A stretch of DNA of 64,000 nt from Pseudomonas sp. GV071 (GCF_003050835.1 NZ_QAOJ01000004.1:328426-392425); one strand, 5' to 3'; positions 50,698 through 62,940 are shown, counted from the first letter of the stretch. Numbers and translations are program-made. Notes: generated from the sequence alone by a model not told the origin.

Positions 50698-53600
50698 CTA
50701 GCGAGGTTTTTCAAAGGGTTTGTCGAAATTGATCTGCGGGTCCTGCCAGGAGCCTTTGACGCTGTACTGCACACTGGCGAAGCGGGCGACCTGCTTGCCG
50801 AGCAATTTATCCACCACGAACAACGCACCGCCAATGGCCGGAGCGCCGACAATCAGCGCCGCCAGCGGCAGGTTGTTGCTCAGCGGCAGGGTCACCAGCA
50901 GCTTGGCGTCGACCTGGTTACTGGCCAGGTCCAGGGTACCGTTGAGCTCCAGGTTGCTCGACGGCCCCGTGAGGGTGATCGGCTCTTTGGTCAGGTACAC
51001 GCCATTGGTGGCCACCAGCAGGCCTTTCACCCGGTCGTAACTCAAGCCTTTGCTGAGCAGGTCGGAGAAGTCCAGACGCAGGCGGCGGCCGATGGAGTTG
51101 AAGTTGAGCAAGCCGAACACCCGTAGCGCCGCAGTAGAACCCTGGGCTTCGACGAACTGGCCTTTGCGCAGGGTGGGGTCGAGGGTGCCGCTGAAACGTT
51201 TGAGGCTGATCCAGGCCGGCGAGCCAGGCCACTGGCCGTCGATGTCCATGTGGAAATCTTCACTGGTAGCGGTCGGGGCGAAGTTCCAGGCAAGCAGCAC
51301 GTCGGCCAGATTCTTGCCACCGATGCGGCCTTTGAACCAGCTGTTGGTGGCGCCCGGTGCACCTTCCCAGCCGACGTCGCCTTCCACCTGCAGGCCCTTG
51401 AGGCCCATGTTGACGTCGTTGAACGCCACGCCCTTGGCATTCGGCCGCGCTTTCAGCGACCAGGCGCCGAGCAGGGCGTCGCCCTGGTAGACGCGGGCGA
51501 TGTTGAGGTTCAACGCTGGAATCTGCCTCGGGTCGACGTCGGCCAGGGAATCTGGCTCATCCGCTTCCGGCACTTCAGCCGTGACCGGCGCTGGCGGCTT
51601 TGCCGGCGGGAAGCGCAGGTGCTTGAGCTGCACATCGATGGGCGCGCCGTCGGCATCCGGCAGGCCGACCTGGCCGCTGACCTTGGCACTGCCCAGGGTG
51701 ATGCTCCAGCCGCTGTCGATGCGGGTCATCTTCACGTCGAGGTTGTCGATTTCGGCTCCCAGGCCGCGGAAGGTGCCGATATGCAGGTCAGCGCTGTTGA
51801 ACACCTGTTTGGCGCTGGCCGCCTGGTCGCCGGCATAACGCTTTGCCACGTCCTGCCAGGCGCTGGCGTCCAGCTCGCTGACTTCACCGTTAACCTGCAG
51901 CCCCTTGGCGCTCGGCACTCGCGCGGTGCCGCTGCCCAGGCGCAACTCGGCGCGTCCGTCATTGACACCACTGGCCGGCGCGCTGGCGGCCAGACTGGCG
52001 AGGTTGGCGTAAGCCAGCGCATAGCTGCGCTCGGCCCCTTGCAGATTCATTCGCCACTGGCTTGGGCGCTCCTCAGCGGCGGCCTTGCCCAGCGGTGCCG
52101 GCAGATCGATGGCCAGGCCCTTGAGCGTGGAATCGACCTGCAGCTGGCTGTTGTCGCCATCCAGGGTCACCGCCAATTGATACGGCAACTCGCCAGATGC
52201 AGGCAGTGGTCGGGTCACGCCCAGCCATTCGGTGAGGCTTTTCAGCGCCATCTGGCCGCTGGCTTCAATACGCGAAGTGGGTTTGCCCGGGGTGCTGCTG
52301 GCGATGGCCTTGGCCCGCACCGCACGGCCGAAGGCCTGGGCACGGATATCCGGGGCACTGAGGCCGGTAGCCGTGTCGTAGCGGAAGTTGCCTTTGATCT
52401 GGCTGAGCTCGAGCTTGGGCGTCGGCATGCTGAGCTTGGCGCCGTCGGCGCTGAAATCGACGATGGCGCGGGTGGCCGGGCCAGGACCGAGGGGGATGTC
52501 CAGGTTGAGCTTGCCTTTGAGATCGCCCTGCCCGCTCCAGCCGTTGAACACCGAGGCGGTGCCGATGGGCGCTTCCTGCAGAATCTTCAACGCGTCGGCC
52601 ATGCTGCTGTCGACATCGCCGGTAATCAGCAAGCGCGACGGCTGACCCTTGGCAACGTGCGGCACGTCGACATTCACATCGCTGACCGTGCTGTTGAGCA
52701 ACTGCCCACTCGGCGCCCGCACGCGCACGCCGGTGTCTTCGATCAACACATCACCGGCGACCTTTTGCAGCACAGGCCAGCCTGGCTGGAAGGCCAGTTC
52801 GGTGTCGTGCACTTTGAAGAACAGGCTGATGCTGTGGGCAGCGTCTTCGGCGCCCTTGTTCAGCGAGCCTTGGTACTGGAAATAACCTTCGTCGATGGCA
52901 CCGCTGTGAATGGCGGTGGTCAGCCACTTGGCCAGGTCCTGACTGAAACTCGGCACCAGGGTGGGCAGGTACTTCTCCACGTACTGGGCGTTGCCTTCCT
53001 GCAGGCCGACGCGCAGGTCCATGTAGTCTTCGGTGTCCGGCGCCAGGGTCAGGCGGATGAGGAAGTCGCCGGCCAGCTTGCCCTCGTCGCCGAGCAGCTT
53101 CATGGACGGGGCAATCAGGGTGAAGGCGTCGCTGTTCAGGGTCCAGGTCAGGCGCGCATTGGCCTTCTGGTAACGCCAAGGTTTGGGGAACAGGTGGTCA
53201 AGGTGCAGGGCGAAGTTTTCCGTGTCCATGCGCAGCTCGCCATGGCCCAGATCGCCGCTGATGCTGCCGCTGACATTCTCGGCCGCCGGCGCGCCGCCGT
53301 AAGCCTTGAAGCTGATCTGTTGCAGGTTGGCAGCGAACTGTAGGCGCTGGTCCGGGTTGCTGGCCGCGGGGCTGATGCTCAGTTGCACGTTGTGCAGCGC
53401 ACCCTGCGGCTGCAGGCCATCAAGCACGGCGGCAGCTTTCTCCGGCAGCGGCGCCAGGGCTTCGATAAGCGGTGTCAGTGGCGCCAGGTCAAGGCGGTCA
53501 GCGGTGACCTGCCAGCTTTGCGGACGCTCGGCGGCAGCGGTCTGGTAGGTCAGACCAACCTGTACTTCGCCCCAGCGGGTCTCGCCGAGGGTAGCGGCCA

Positions 53601-54543
53601 GGGAGTTGAGCAACAGGGTGTAGCCCTGCTCGGTGCGATTTACATACGCCATCACCGCCAGGTCATCGAGCTTCACCGCTTTGCGTTCGGCATAGGCAGC
53701 GCGCAGTTCCGGCGCGTGCACCCGCGCTACCGCGCGTTGCACGGCGCCTTCAGCCCAGGACAGCCAGAACTCGCCACCGGCCTGGAAACGCTCGACATGC
53801 CAGTCGCGGGTCAGGCCGGCGGGCAGCCAGCGCGCCCAGTCGCTTTGCGGCAGGCTCAGGTAAATCTCGGCCTGGGCTTCACGCCAGGCCTTGGCCTTTA
53901 CCCGGGCATCCAGGCTGAAGCTCAGCGGCTGGCCATCGGGCAGGGTCACGCGGCCGTCCAGGCGCTGGCGGCTGGTGCCGGTGAGCAGGTCGAGGTTGAT
54001 GTAGGTGAGGGTCAGCGGCGCGCTGTCTTGTGGTTCGAGGGTGAGCTGGCTGTTGAACAGCGACAGCTGCTTGATCCGTTTCATGCTGCGGATCAGTTGT
54101 TCGGGGTCCAGCGGCGCGCTGTTATCGCGCTGCGGCAGGCCTTCCAGATGCCAGCTGCCATCAACATCCTGCACCGCGCTCAGTTGCAGGCCATCGACTT
54201 CCAGGCTGCCGACGCGCACTTGCTGGGTGCTGAGGCTGGCCCACAGGTCGGGCACCGCGCGCACCTGGTCCAGGCGCAAGGCGCTGGGGCCTTCGCCCAC
54301 TTGCACGTCATGGGCTACCAATAATGGCGCCAGGCCGCGCCAACTGCCCTCCAGACTGCCGATGGTGACCGGAAGGCCCACCGCCTCGCGCAAGCGGTCT
54401 TCGGCTTGCAAGCGGTAATCGGCCACCATTGGCACCAGCTGCCGGCCGACACTGACGTACAACGCCGCCACAATCAGCCCCGTTGCACATAGGTAAAGGC
54501 CCCAGCGCGTCAGGGTGGCAAGCAAGCGGGTAAGGCGCGGCAT
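50698..54543 (-). CDS. yhdP: AsmA-like envelope protein YhdP
   Basis: This 1281-residue protein, the largest in the window, has one N-terminal inner-membrane helix (about residues 14-31). A very long periplasmic part follows, folding as repeated beta units of the AsmA/YhdP type, with DUF3971-like and AsmA_2-like regions. In E. coli, YhdP, TamB and YdbH act redundantly to move phospholipids toward the outer membrane. The C-terminus includes VKGSWQDPQINFDKPF. It is downstream of rng and upstream of the nitrilase gene, all on the minus strand, so an mre-maf-rng-yhdP run is likely. Confidence 0.93.
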   Translation of the reverse strand: MPRLTRLLATLTRWGLYLCATGLIVAALYVSVGRQLVPMVADYRLQAEDRLREAVGLPVTIGSLEGSWRGLAPLLVAHDVQVGEGPSALRLDQVRAVPDLWASLSTQQVRVGSLEVDGLQLSAVQDVDGSWHLEGLPQRDNSAPLDPEQLIRSMKRIKQLSLFNSQLTLEPQDSAPLTLTYINLDLLTGTSRQRLDGRVTLPDGQPLSFSLDARVKAKAWREAQAEIYLSLPQSDWARWLPAGLTRDWHVERFQAGGEFWLSWAEGAVQRAVARVHAPELRAAYAERKAVKLDDLAVMAYVNRTEQGYTLLLNSLAATLGETRWGEVQVGLTYQTAAAERPQSWQVTADRLDLAPLTPLIEALAPLPEKAAAVLDGLQPQGALHNVQLSISPAASNPDQRLQFAANLQQISFKAYGGAPAAENVSGSISGDLGHGELRMDTENFALHLDHLFPKPWRYQKANARLTWTLNSDAFTLIAPSMKLLGDEGKLAGDFLIRLTLAPDTEDYMDLRVGLQEGNAQYVEKYLPTLVPSFSQDLAKWLTTAIHSGAIDEGYFQYQGSLNKGAEDAAHSISLFFKVHDTELAFQPGWPVLQKVAGDVLIEDTGVRVRAPSGQLLNSTVSDVNVDVPHVAKGQPSRLLITGDVDSSMADALKILQEAPIGTASVFNGWSGQGDLKGKLNLDIPLGPGPATRAIVDFSADGAKLSMPTPKLELSQIKGNFRYDTATGLSAPDIRAQAFGRAVRAKAIASSTPGKPTSRIEASGQMALKSLTEWLGVTRPLPASGELPYQLAVTLDGDNSQLQVDSTLKGLAIDLPAPLGKAAAEERPSQWRMNLQGAERSYALAYANLASLAASAPASGVNDGRAELRLGSGTARVPSAKGLQVNGEVSELDASAWQDVAKRYAGDQAASAKQVFNSADLHIGTFRGLGAEIDNLDVKMTRIDSGWSITLGSAKVSGQVGLPDADGAPIDVQLKHLRFPPAKPPAPVTAEVPEADEPDSLADVDPRQIPALNLNIARVYQGDALLGAWSLKARPNAKGVAFNDVNMGLKGLQVEGDVGWEGAPGATNSWFKGRIGGKNLADVLLAWNFAPTATSEDFHMDIDGQWPGSPAWISLKRFSGTLDPTLRKGQFVEAQGSTAALRVFGLLNFNSIGRRLRLDFSDLLSKGLSYDRVKGLLVATNGVYLTKEPITLTGPSSNLELNGTLDLASNQVDAKLLVTLPLSNNLPLAALIVGAPAIGGALFVVDKLLGKQVARFASVQYSVKGSWQDPQINFDKPFEKPR

Positions 54544-54631
54544 GGTCAGGCGGCTTTCCTTTTATTGTTGGGCCGAGCCAATTCTGGCGAGCCGCCGTTA
54601 CACGGAATGGCGGTCAGGGGCACGAGAGGAG

Positions 54632-56089
54632 TCAGAGTAGGACCACGTCATATTGTTCCTGCGAATACATGCTCTCGACCTGGAATTTGATGGTGCGGCC
54701 AATAAAGCTCTCAAGGTCGGCCACATTACCCGATTCCTCGTCCAGCAGCCGGTCGACCACTTTCTGGTTGGCCAACACACGATAGCCTTCCGGTTGGTAG
54801 GCGCGCGCCTCGCGGAGAATTTCGCGGAAGATTTCGTAGCAGATGGTTTCCGGCGTTTTCAGTTTGCCCCGGCCCTGACAGCTGATGCAGGGCTCGCAGA
54901 GGATCTGCTCGAGGCTCTCGCGGGTGCGCTTGCGGGTCATTTGCACCAGCCCCAACTCGGTGATGCCGATGATGTTGGTCTTGGCGTGGTCGCGCTCCAG
55001 TTGTTTTTCCAGGGTGCGCAGCACCTGGCGTTGGTGCTCCTCATCTTCCATGTCGATGAAGTCGATGATGATGATCCCGCCCAGGTTGCGCAGGCGCAGT
55101 TGGCGGGCGATGGCGGTGGCCGCTTCCAGGTTGGTCTTGAAGATGGTCTCTTCCAGGGTGCGGTGACCGACGAAGGCACCGGTGTTGACGTCGATGGTGC
55201 TCATCGCCTCGGCCGGGTCGATGATCAGGTAACCGCCGGATTTGAGCGGCACCTTGCGCTCCAGTGCCTTCTGGATTTCGTCTTCGACGCCATAGAGGTC
55301 GAAAATCGGCCGCTCGCCGGGGTAGTGCTCGATACGGTCGGCCACTTCCGGCATCAGCTCATCGACAAACTGGGTGACCTTCTGGAAGGTTTCCCGCGAG
55401 TCGACCCGCAGCTTTTCCGTGCGCAGACTGACCAGGTCACGCAGAGTGCGCAGGGCCAGGCTGAGGTCTTCGTAGATCACCGACGGCGTTGGCGCGGTTT
55501 TCATCTGGGTGCCGATCTGGCCCCACAGGCGGCGCAGGTAGCGGATGTCGGCGACGATCTCATCAGCACCGGCACCGTCGGCGGCGGTGCGCAGAATAAA
55601 ACCGCCGGCCTCTTCAATGCCTTCGGCTGCAATGCAATCGGCCACCACTTTTTTCAGGCGCTCGCGCTCGACTTCGTCTTCGATGCGCAGGGAAATGCCG
55701 ACATGGCTGGTGCGCGGCATATACACCAGGTAACGCGAAGGGATCGACAGCTGCGTGGTCAGGCGTGCGCCTTTGCTGCCTATGGGGTCTTTGGTCACCT
55801 GCACGGTCAGGCTCTGGCCTTCGTGCACCAGGGCGCTGATGCTTTCCACTGCCGCCCCTTCGCGGGTGGAAATCTCCGAGGCGTGGATAAACGCCGCGCG
55901 CTCCAGGCCGATGTCGACGAACGCCGCCTGCATGCCCGGCAGCACCCGTACCACTTTGCCTTTATAGATATTGCCGACGATACCGCGACGCTGGGTGCGC
56001 TCAACGTGCACCTCTTGCAGCACACCGTTTTCCACCACCGCCACACGCGATTCCATGGGGGTGATGTTGATCAGAATTTCTTCACTCAT
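54632..56089 (-). CDS. rng: Ribonuclease G
   Basis: This 485-residue endoribonuclease matures the 5' end of 16S rRNA and degrades some mRNAs. The S1 domain is at about 35-120 ([20 protein letters not shown]). Catalytic acidic residues lie near [15 protein letters not shown] (about 340), and the zinc-link cysteines are in [12 protein letters not shown] (about 398). It lacks the long C-terminal scaffold of RNase E. The gene overlaps maf by 8 nt. Confidence 0.95.
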   Translation of the reverse strand: MSEEILINITPMESRVAVVENGVLQEVHVERTQRRGIVGNIYKGKVVRVLPGMQAAFVDIGLERAAFIHASEISTREGAAVESISALVHEGQSLTVQVTKDPIGSKGARLTTQLSIPSRYLVYMPRTSHVGISLRIEDEVERERLKKVVADCIAAEGIEEAGGFILRTAADGAGADEIVADIRYLRRLWGQIGTQMKTAPTPSVIYEDLSLALRTLRDLVSLRTEKLRVDSRETFQKVTQFVDELMPEVADRIEHYPGERPIFDLYGVEDEIQKALERKVPLKSGGYLIIDPAEAMSTIDVNTGAFVGHRTLEETIFKTNLEAATAIARQLRLRNLGGIIIIDFIDMEDEEHQRQVLRTLEKQLERDHAKTNIIGITELGLVQMTRKRTRESLEQILCEPCISCQGRGKLKTPETICYEIFREILREARAYQPEGYRVLANQKVVDRLLDEESGNVADLESFIGRTIKFQVESMYSQEQYDVVLL

Positions 56090-56687
56090 GACGGCTCTCG
56101 CTCAAGGCCTGCCAGCAGGGGATGCCGAATTCGGCGAGTAAGGCGGCGGTTTCGCACAGCGGCAGGCCGACCACGGCCGAATAGCTGCCACGCATACCGG
56201 TAACGAACACGGCGGCCAGGCCTTGAATAGCGTAGCCGCCGGCTTTGTCCTGCGGCTCGCCGCTGGCCCAATAGGTATGTGCTTCGCTGCTCGAAATCGA
56301 CCGAAAGTGCACTGCGCTGCTGATCAAACGCACGTCGCTACGCTGGCCATTGGCCAGGGCTACGGCGGTCAGTACTTGATGTTCACGGCCGGAAAGCAGC
56401 TGCAACATGGCCAGGGCATCGGCCTGGTCCACGGGCTTGCCGAGAATCTGGCCGTCGACGACCACGGCGGTGTCGGCACCCAGCACCACGGCATCGGCAG
56501 GATTGGATAGGGTCGCTAGCCCGGTTTGCGCTTTGGCCAGGGCCAGACGTTGCACGTAGAGGTCGGCAGCTTCGCCGGACAGCACGCTCTCGTCGATGGG
56601 AGCGGCAAGGGTAGAAAAGGCAACGCCGATCTGCGTCAGCAGCTCACGCCGGCGTGGAGACCCGGAGGCCAGGTATAGCGTGGCCAT
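56082..56687 (-). CDS. maf: Maf/YhdE-type nucleotide pyrophosphatase
   Basis: This 201-residue Maf-family protein hydrolyses nucleoside triphosphates to monophosphates; the subtype near rng and mre is usually the dTTP/UTP-acting YhdE group. Signatures are the N-terminal [12 protein letters not shown] and [19 protein letters not shown] near residue 67. It lies between mreD and rng on one strand, the same order as in E. coli (mreD-yhdE-rng). Confidence 0.93.
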   Translation of the reverse strand: MATLYLASGSPRRRELLTQIGVAFSTLAAPIDESVLSGEAADLYVQRLALAKAQTGLATLSNPADAVVLGADTAVVVDGQILGKPVDQADALAMLQLLSGREHQVLTAVALANGQRSDVRLISSAVHFRSISSSEAHTYWASGEPQDKAGGYAIQGLAAVFVTGMRGSYSAVVGLPLCETAALLAEFGIPCWQALSESRHE

Positions 56688-56741
56688 GCAGACCTCTCCC
56701 TGTCGAGCAGTAAAGAGGCGCAGGCTAAGGCCCGGCCCCGC

Positions 56742-57230
56742 TTAATTGACGTTCAAACGCTTTTGCACACCGCGCAAAAACACCGACACCCATGGCCAGA
56801 GCAAGGCACTGACCAACGCCGGCAGCACAAAAGCCAGGGTCGGTGGACGGTTGCCGGTCAACGCATTGAGCCACAACTGCACCAGCTGGGCCAAGCCAAA
56901 CACCACCAGCAGCACCAGGCTTTGTTGCCACATGGGGAACATGCGCAAGCGCTGGTGCAGGCTGAGCACCAGGAACGTGATCAGGGTCAGAATCAACGCG
57001 TTCTGCCCCAGCAGCGTGCCGTACAGCACGTCCACACCGAGGCCGAGCAACCAGGCCGTGGTCATGCCGACGCGGTGCGGCAGGGCCAGTACCCAATAGG
57101 TGAGGATCAACGCAGGCCACAGCGGCCGGCCCACTTCCATGAAGTCAGGCAACGGCGCCACGCTGAGCAGCAAAGCCAGGGCCAGGCTGAACCAGATGAC
57201 CCAGCCATTGCGGGGACGCAGACCGATCAT
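56742..57230 (-). CDS. mreD: Rod shape-determining protein MreD
   Basis: This 162-residue protein has about five membrane helices and no large soluble part, typical of MreD, a partner of MreC in the elongasome. The helices are clear (WFSLALALLLSVAPLPDFM, LILTYWVLALP, LILTLITFLVLSLH and following). The ATG overlaps the mreC stop (ATGA), so translation is coupled. Confidence 0.94.
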   Translation of the reverse strand: MIGLRPRNGWVIWFSLALALLLSVAPLPDFMEVGRPLWPALILTYWVLALPHRVGMTTAWLLGLGVDVLYGTLLGQNALILTLITFLVLSLHQRLRMFPMWQQSLVLLVVFGLAQLVQLWLNALTGNRPPTLAFVLPALVSALLWPWVSVFLRGVQKRLNVN

Positions 57231-58324
57231 CGACGCTCTCCCTGAGCAGCAGGCTTGGCGGGGGCCGCAGCCGGTGTGGTGGCCGGCTTGGCTGGCGTGG
57301 TCGCAGGTTTGGCGGGCGCAGTCGCCGGTTTGGCCGCGGCTGGCGCCGGTGTCGGCGTGGCGCTGGCAGCGGCGACGGGTGGCGTTGCGGGCGCAGTGCC
57401 TTGCAGCGCTTCGGCGGCTTTCTGCTCGGCCTGCCGATCGACTTTTTCCTGGGCTTCGGCGGAGTCGATCGCGCGTTGCTCCGGGGTACGGGTGTCGGTG
57501 AACACCAGCAACACGTAGCGGCTGCGGTTCAGCGCGGCGGTCGGCACGGCACGGACAATGGCAAATGGCTGGCCGGAGTCATGCACCACTTCCTTGACCA
57601 CCGCCACCGGGTAACCGGCCGGGAAACGCTGGCCGAGGCCCGAGCTCACCAGCAAGTCGCCTTCTTTGATATCGGCCGTGTCAGCCACGTGGCGCAGTTC
57701 CAGGCGCTCCGGGTTGCCGGTGCCACTGGCAATGGCACGCAAACCGTTGCGGTTGACCTGCACCGGAATGCTGTGGGTGATGTCGGTGAGCAGCAGCACC
57801 CGCGAGGTGTAGGGCATCACTTCGACCACCTGGCCCATCAGGCCGCGGGCATCGAGCACCGGCTGGCCGAGGAACACGCCGTCCTTGCCACCTTTATCAA
57901 TCAGGATGCGGTGGGTAAACGGGTTGGGGTCGACGCCGATCAGCTCGCCCACCAGCACCTTCTCATCCACCAGTGACGAGGAGTTAAGCAGTTCGCGCAG
58001 ACGCACGTTCTGTTCAGTCAGGGCCGCCAGCTTCTGCAGACGACGCTGCATCAGCAAGGCTTCGGCCTTGAGTTTTTCGTTTTCGCCCAATAATTCGCTG
58101 CGGCTGGTGAACTGCTGCGTGGCGCCATCCCACAGGCGTACCGGGAAATCGGCCAGCCAATAGAACGGCGTCAGCACCAGACCGAGCTGGCTGCGCATGG
58201 GCTTGAGGGATTCGAAACGGGCATCGACCACCATCAGCGTGGCCGACAGTACAACCAGCACCAGCAGGCGTACCCCCAGCGAGGGTCCCTTGGCAAAGAG
58301 CGGCTTAATGGCTAAGTGCTCCAA
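57227..58324 (-). CDS. mreC: Rod shape-determining protein MreC with Ala/Pro/Lys-rich tail, unusual start
   Basis: This protein of about 365 residues has one membrane helix (about residues 17-36), a coiled coil, and the periplasmic MreC beta domain (about 120-275). It links MreB and the PBP2-RodA synthase. The C-terminal 50 or so residues are a repetitive Ala-Pro-Lys-Thr tail (for example APAKPATTPAKPATTPA), longer than in E. coli MreC. No ATG begins the frame near the usual start: options are TTG at 58324 or ATT at 58309, the latter giving MIKPLFAKGP with GGAG 9 nt upstream. Confidence 0.92.
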   Translation of the reverse strand: MEHLAIKPLFAKGPSLGVRLLVLVVLSATLMVVDARFESLKPMRSQLGLVLTPFYWLADFPVRLWDGATQQFTSRSELLGENEKLKAEALLMQRRLQKLAALTEQNVRLRELLNSSSLVDEKVLVGELIGVDPNPFTHRILIDKGGKDGVFLGQPVLDARGLMGQVVEVMPYTSRVLLLTDITHSIPVQVNRNGLRAIASGTGNPERLELRHVADTADIKEGDLLVSSGLGQRFPAGYPVAVVKEVVHDSGQPFAIVRAVPTAALNRSRYVLLVFTDTRTPEQRAIDSAEAQEKVDRQAEQKAAEALQGTAPATPPVAAASATPTPAPAAAKPATAPAKPATTPAKPATTPAAAPAKPAAQGERR

Positions 58325-58405
58325 CGCTGAATTGAATGTTCATACGGTCCGCATCGCTGGCAGGTGGACGGAGTGTAAGGCTAAGCACCGTTGTAAATGC
58401 AATGA

Positions 58406-58421
58406 GCCCACCGGAGTGGGC
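58406..58421 (-). other. Hairpin in the mreB-mreC gap
   Basis: gcccac and gtgggc pair around a 4-nt loop, about 40 nt after the mreB stop. No T-run follows on the minus strand. It may cause partial termination, lowering mreCD expression relative to mreB. Confidence 0.45.
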
Positions 58422-58459
58422 CCAACGATTACTGCATCAACGGCTACTGCATGACCAAC

Positions 58460-59509
<1,050 letters not shown>

Positions 59510-59721
59510 CTAGGCAACGCGTGGGTAAAAAAGTGGCGCAAACTCTAACAACGACGGGGATTTTGGGCAAGGCGCCAATATGTTAAATTGCCGCCTTTTC
59601 CCGGCATTGGCGCCCAGTTAGCGGCTTATGACCGCGCGCTGATCTTATCCGTTCCGTACGACATTCCCTACGGACTTCTACTCGCCTTCCACAGGCCGTT
59701 CTATTAATTGGAGAACACCCG

Positions 59722-60009
59722 ATGGCGCTTGAACGCTCCGAGGTGGAGAAAATCGCTCATCTGGCCCGACTGGGTCTGAACGAAGCCGATATCCCTCGCA
59801 CCACCGAAACATTGAATAACATTCTCGGCCTGATCGATTTGATGCAAGCGGTCGACACCACCGGCATCGAACCCCTGGCCCACCCGCTGGAAGCCACCCA
59901 GCGCCTGCGCGAAGACCAGGTCACCGAACAGAATCAGCGCGAGGCGTACCAAGCCATCGCCCCGGCCGTGCAAGACGGCCTGTATCTGGTTCCTAAAGTT
60001 ATTGAGTGA
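59722..60009 (+). CDS. gatC: Asp/Glu-tRNA amidotransferase subunit GatC
   Basis: This 95-residue subunit stabilises GatA in the GatCAB complex that turns Asp-tRNA(Asn) or Glu-tRNA(Gln) into the amide form. [20 protein letters not shown] is the family start, with a TTGGAG site upstream. The gatA ATG follows 14 nt later, so gatCAB is one operon. Confidence 0.95.
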   Translation: MALERSEVEKIAHLARLGLNEADIPRTTETLNNILGLIDLMQAVDTTGIEPLAHPLEATQRLREDQVTEQNQREAYQAIAPAVQDGLYLVPKVIE

Positions 60010-60023
60010 TTAAGGACGTGGAC

Positions 60024-61475
60024 ATGCACCAACTGACCCTGGCCGAGATTGCCCAAGGCCTCGCGGCCAAGAAATTCTCATCCGTTGAGCTGACCACCAG
60101 TTTGCTGGCGCGTATTGCCCAACTCGACCCGCAGCTCAACAGTTTCATCACCGTCACCGCCGACAGCGCGTTGCAGCAGGCCAACGCCGCTGACGCCCGT
60201 CGCGCCGCTGGCGAAACCGGCGCGCTGCTCGGTGCCCCGCTGGCACACAAAGACCTGTTCTGCACCCAGGGCGTGCGCACCAGCTGCGGCTCGAAGATGC
60301 TCGACAACTTCACAGCCCCTTACGACGCCACTGTGGTTGCCAAGCTCGCCGCCGCCGGCGCCGTGAGCCTGGGCAAGACCAACATGGACGAATTCGCCAT
60401 GGGTTCGGCCAACGAGTCGAGCCACTACGGCGCGGTGAAAAACCCGTGGAACCTTGAGCACGTACCGGGCGGCTCGTCCGGCGGTTCCGCGGCGGCAGTG
60501 GCTGCACGCCTGCTGCCAGCCGCCACAGGCACCGATACCGGCGGGTCGATTCGCCAACCGGCGGCACTGACCAACCTCACCGGCCTCAAGCCCACCTATG
60601 GCCGCGTATCGCGCTGGGGCATGATCGCCTACGCCTCGAGCCTCGATCAGGGCGGCCCACTGGCGCGCACCGCCGAAGACTGCGCTCTGCTGCTGCAAGG
60701 CATGGCCGGCTTCGACGCAAAAGACTCCACCAGCGTCGACGAACCCGTGCCGGATTACTCCGCCACCCTGGGCGACTCGATCAAGGGCCTGCGCATCGGC
60801 CTGCCGAAGGAATACTTCAGCGCCGGTCTCGACCCGCGCATTGCCGAGCTGATCCAGGTCAGCGTCAAAGAGCTGGAAAAGCTCGGCGCGGTGGTCAAGG
60901 AAATCAGCCTGCCGAACATGCAGCACGCCATTCCGGCGTACTACGTCATCGCCCCGGCAGAGGCCTCGTCCAACCTGTCGCGTTTTGACGGCGTGCGCTT
61001 CGGCTACCGCTGCGCAGACCCGAAAGACCTCACTGACCTTTATAAGCGCTCGCGCGCCGAAGGCTTCGGCCCGGAAGTGCAAAACCGCATCATGGTCGGT
61101 GCCTACGCCCTGTCGGCCGGTTACTACGACGCCTATTACCTGCAGGCGCAGAAAATCCGTCGCCTGATCAAGAACGACTTCATGAGTGCCTTCCAGGACG
61201 TTGACCTGATCCTCGGCCCAACCACGCCGAACCCGGCCTGGAAGATTGGCGCGAAGAACAACGACCCAGTCGCCGCCTACCTCGAAGACGTCTACACCAT
61301 CACCGCCAACCTCGCGGGCCTGCCCGGCATTTCCATGCCAGCCGGTTTCGTCGATGGCTTGCCGGTTGGCGTCCAACTGCTCGCGCCTTACTTCCAGGAA
61401 GGTCGCCTGCTCAACGTCGCTCACCAGTATCAGCTCACCACTGACTGGCACACGCGCACACCGACAGGCTTCTGA
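60024..61475 (+). CDS. gatA: Asp/Glu-tRNA amidotransferase subunit GatA
   Basis: This 483-residue amidase releases ammonia from glutamine for GatB. The Ser-cisSer-Lys triad is visible: Lys76 (LAHKDLF), Ser151 (PGGSSGGS) and Ser175 ([11 protein letters not shown]). An earlier in-frame start at 60006 overlaps gatC, but [13 protein letters not shown] at 60024 fits the family. It is 11 nt before gatB. Confidence 0.96.
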   Translation: MHQLTLAEIAQGLAAKKFSSVELTTSLLARIAQLDPQLNSFITVTADSALQQANAADARRAAGETGALLGAPLAHKDLFCTQGVRTSCGSKMLDNFTAPYDATVVAKLAAAGAVSLGKTNMDEFAMGSANESSHYGAVKNPWNLEHVPGGSSGGSAAAVAARLLPAATGTDTGGSIRQPAALTNLTGLKPTYGRVSRWGMIAYASSLDQGGPLARTAEDCALLLQGMAGFDAKDSTSVDEPVPDYSATLGDSIKGLRIGLPKEYFSAGLDPRIAELIQVSVKELEKLGAVVKEISLPNMQHAIPAYYVIAPAEASSNLSRFDGVRFGYRCADPKDLTDLYKRSRAEGFGPEVQNRIMVGAYALSAGYYDAYYLQAQKIRRLIKNDFMSAFQDVDLILGPTTPNPAWKIGAKNNDPVAAYLEDVYTITANLAGLPGISMPAGFVDGLPVGVQLLAPYFQEGRLLNVAHQYQLTTDWHTRTPTGF

Positions 61476-61486
61476 GGAGAGACACC

Positions 61487-62932
61487 ATGCAATGGGAAGT
61501 TGTTATCGGGCTGGAGATTCACACCCAGCTCGCCACCCAATCGAAGATTTTCTCCGGCAGCGCCACCACCTTTGGTTCCGCGCCGAACACCCAGGCCAGC
61601 CTGATCGACCTGGGCATGCCCGGCGTGTTGCCGGTGCTCAACGAAGAAGCCGTGCGCATGGCCGTGAAGTTCGGCTTGGCGATTGACGCCGAGATCGGCC
61701 AACACAACGTCTTCGCCCGTAAAAACTACTTCTATCCGGACCTGCCGAAGGGCTACCAGATCAGCCAGATGGAATTGCCCATCGTCGGCAAGGGCCACTT
61801 GGACATCACCCTCGAAGACGGCACGGTAAAACGCGTCGGCATCACCCGCGCGCACCTGGAAGAAGACGCCGGCAAGAGCCTGCACGAAGACTTCAGCGGC
61901 ATGAGCGGCATCGACCTCAACCGCGCCGGCACGCCGCTGCTGGAAATCGTCTCTGAGCCGGACATGCGCAGCGCCAAGGAAGCCGTGGCCTACGTCAAAG
62001 CCATTCACGCCCTGGTGCGTTACCTGGCGATTTGCGACGGCAACATGGCCGAAGGCTCGCTGCGTTGCGACTGCAACGTCTCGGTACGCCCCAAAGGCCA
62101 GGTCGAGTTCGGCACCCGCTGCGAGATCAAGAACGTCAACTCGTTCCGCTTTATCGAGAAGGCGATCAACAGCGAAATCCAGCGCCAGATCGAGCTGATC
62201 GAAGACGGCGGCAAGGTCATTCAGCAAACCCGCCTGTACGACCCGAACAAAGACGAAACCCGCGCCATGCGCAGCAAGGAAGAAGCCAACGACTACCGTT
62301 ACTTCCCCGACCCCGACCTGCTGCCGGTGATCATCGACAACGCCTTCCTCGACGCCACCCGCGCCACGTTGCCGGAGTTGCCGCCGCAGAAACGCGAGCG
62401 CTTCCAGGCGCAGTTCGGCCTGTCGGCGTATGACGCCAGCGTGCTGGCCTCCAGCCGTGAGCAAGCCGATTACTTCGAACAGGTGGTGGGCATCAGCGGC
62501 GACGCCAAGCTGGCGGCCAACTGGGTGATGGTCGAGTTGGGCAGCCTGCTCAACAAGCAAGGCGTGGAAATCGACGCCTCGCCGGTCAGCGCCGAGCAAT
62601 TGGGCGGCATGCTCAAGCGCATCACGGACAACACCATCTCCGGCAAGATCGCCAAGATGGTCTTTGAAGCCATGGCCAATGGCGAAGGCAGCGCCGATCA
62701 GATCATCGAAGCCAAAGGCCTCAAGCAAGTCACCGACAGCGGCGCGATCTCGGCCGTACTTGATGAAATGCTCGTCGCCAACGCCGAGCAGGTTGAACAG
62801 TACCGCGCGGCCGATGAAGCCAAACGCGGCAAAATGTTCGGCTTCTTTGTCGGTCAGGCCATGAAAGCCTCGAAAGGCAAAGCCAACCCGCAGCAGGTTA
62901 ATGAACTGTTGAAGCAGAAGCTGGAAGGCTAA
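61487..62932 (+). CDS. gatB: Asp/Glu-tRNA amidotransferase subunit GatB
   Basis: This 481-residue subunit phosphorylates and amidates the misacylated tRNA. The N-terminus [20 protein letters not shown] and the segment [14 protein letters not shown] are signatures; the C-terminal YqeY-type tail binds tRNA. A GAGGAGAG site lies upstream. The operon is followed by a large inverted repeat. Confidence 0.96.
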   Translation: MQWEVVIGLEIHTQLATQSKIFSGSATTFGSAPNTQASLIDLGMPGVLPVLNEEAVRMAVKFGLAIDAEIGQHNVFARKNYFYPDLPKGYQISQMELPIVGKGHLDITLEDGTVKRVGITRAHLEEDAGKSLHEDFSGMSGIDLNRAGTPLLEIVSEPDMRSAKEAVAYVKAIHALVRYLAICDGNMAEGSLRCDCNVSVRPKGQVEFGTRCEIKNVNSFRFIEKAINSEIQRQIELIEDGGKVIQQTRLYDPNKDETRAMRSKEEANDYRYFPDPDLLPVIIDNAFLDATRATLPELPPQKRERFQAQFGLSAYDASVLASSREQADYFEQVVGISGDAKLAANWVMVELGSLLNKQGVEIDASPVSAEQLGGMLKRITDNTISGKIAKMVFEAMANGEGSADQIIEAKGLKQVTDSGAISAVLDEMLVANAEQVEQYRAADEAKRGKMFGFFVGQAMKASKGKANPQQVNELLKQKLEG

Positions 62933-62940
62933 CGGCAAAG

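Noticed and set aside
51250..53343. A 697-codon open frame opposite yhdP
   Set aside because: Antisense shadow; no domain or start signal, and yhdP is well supported by family length and context.
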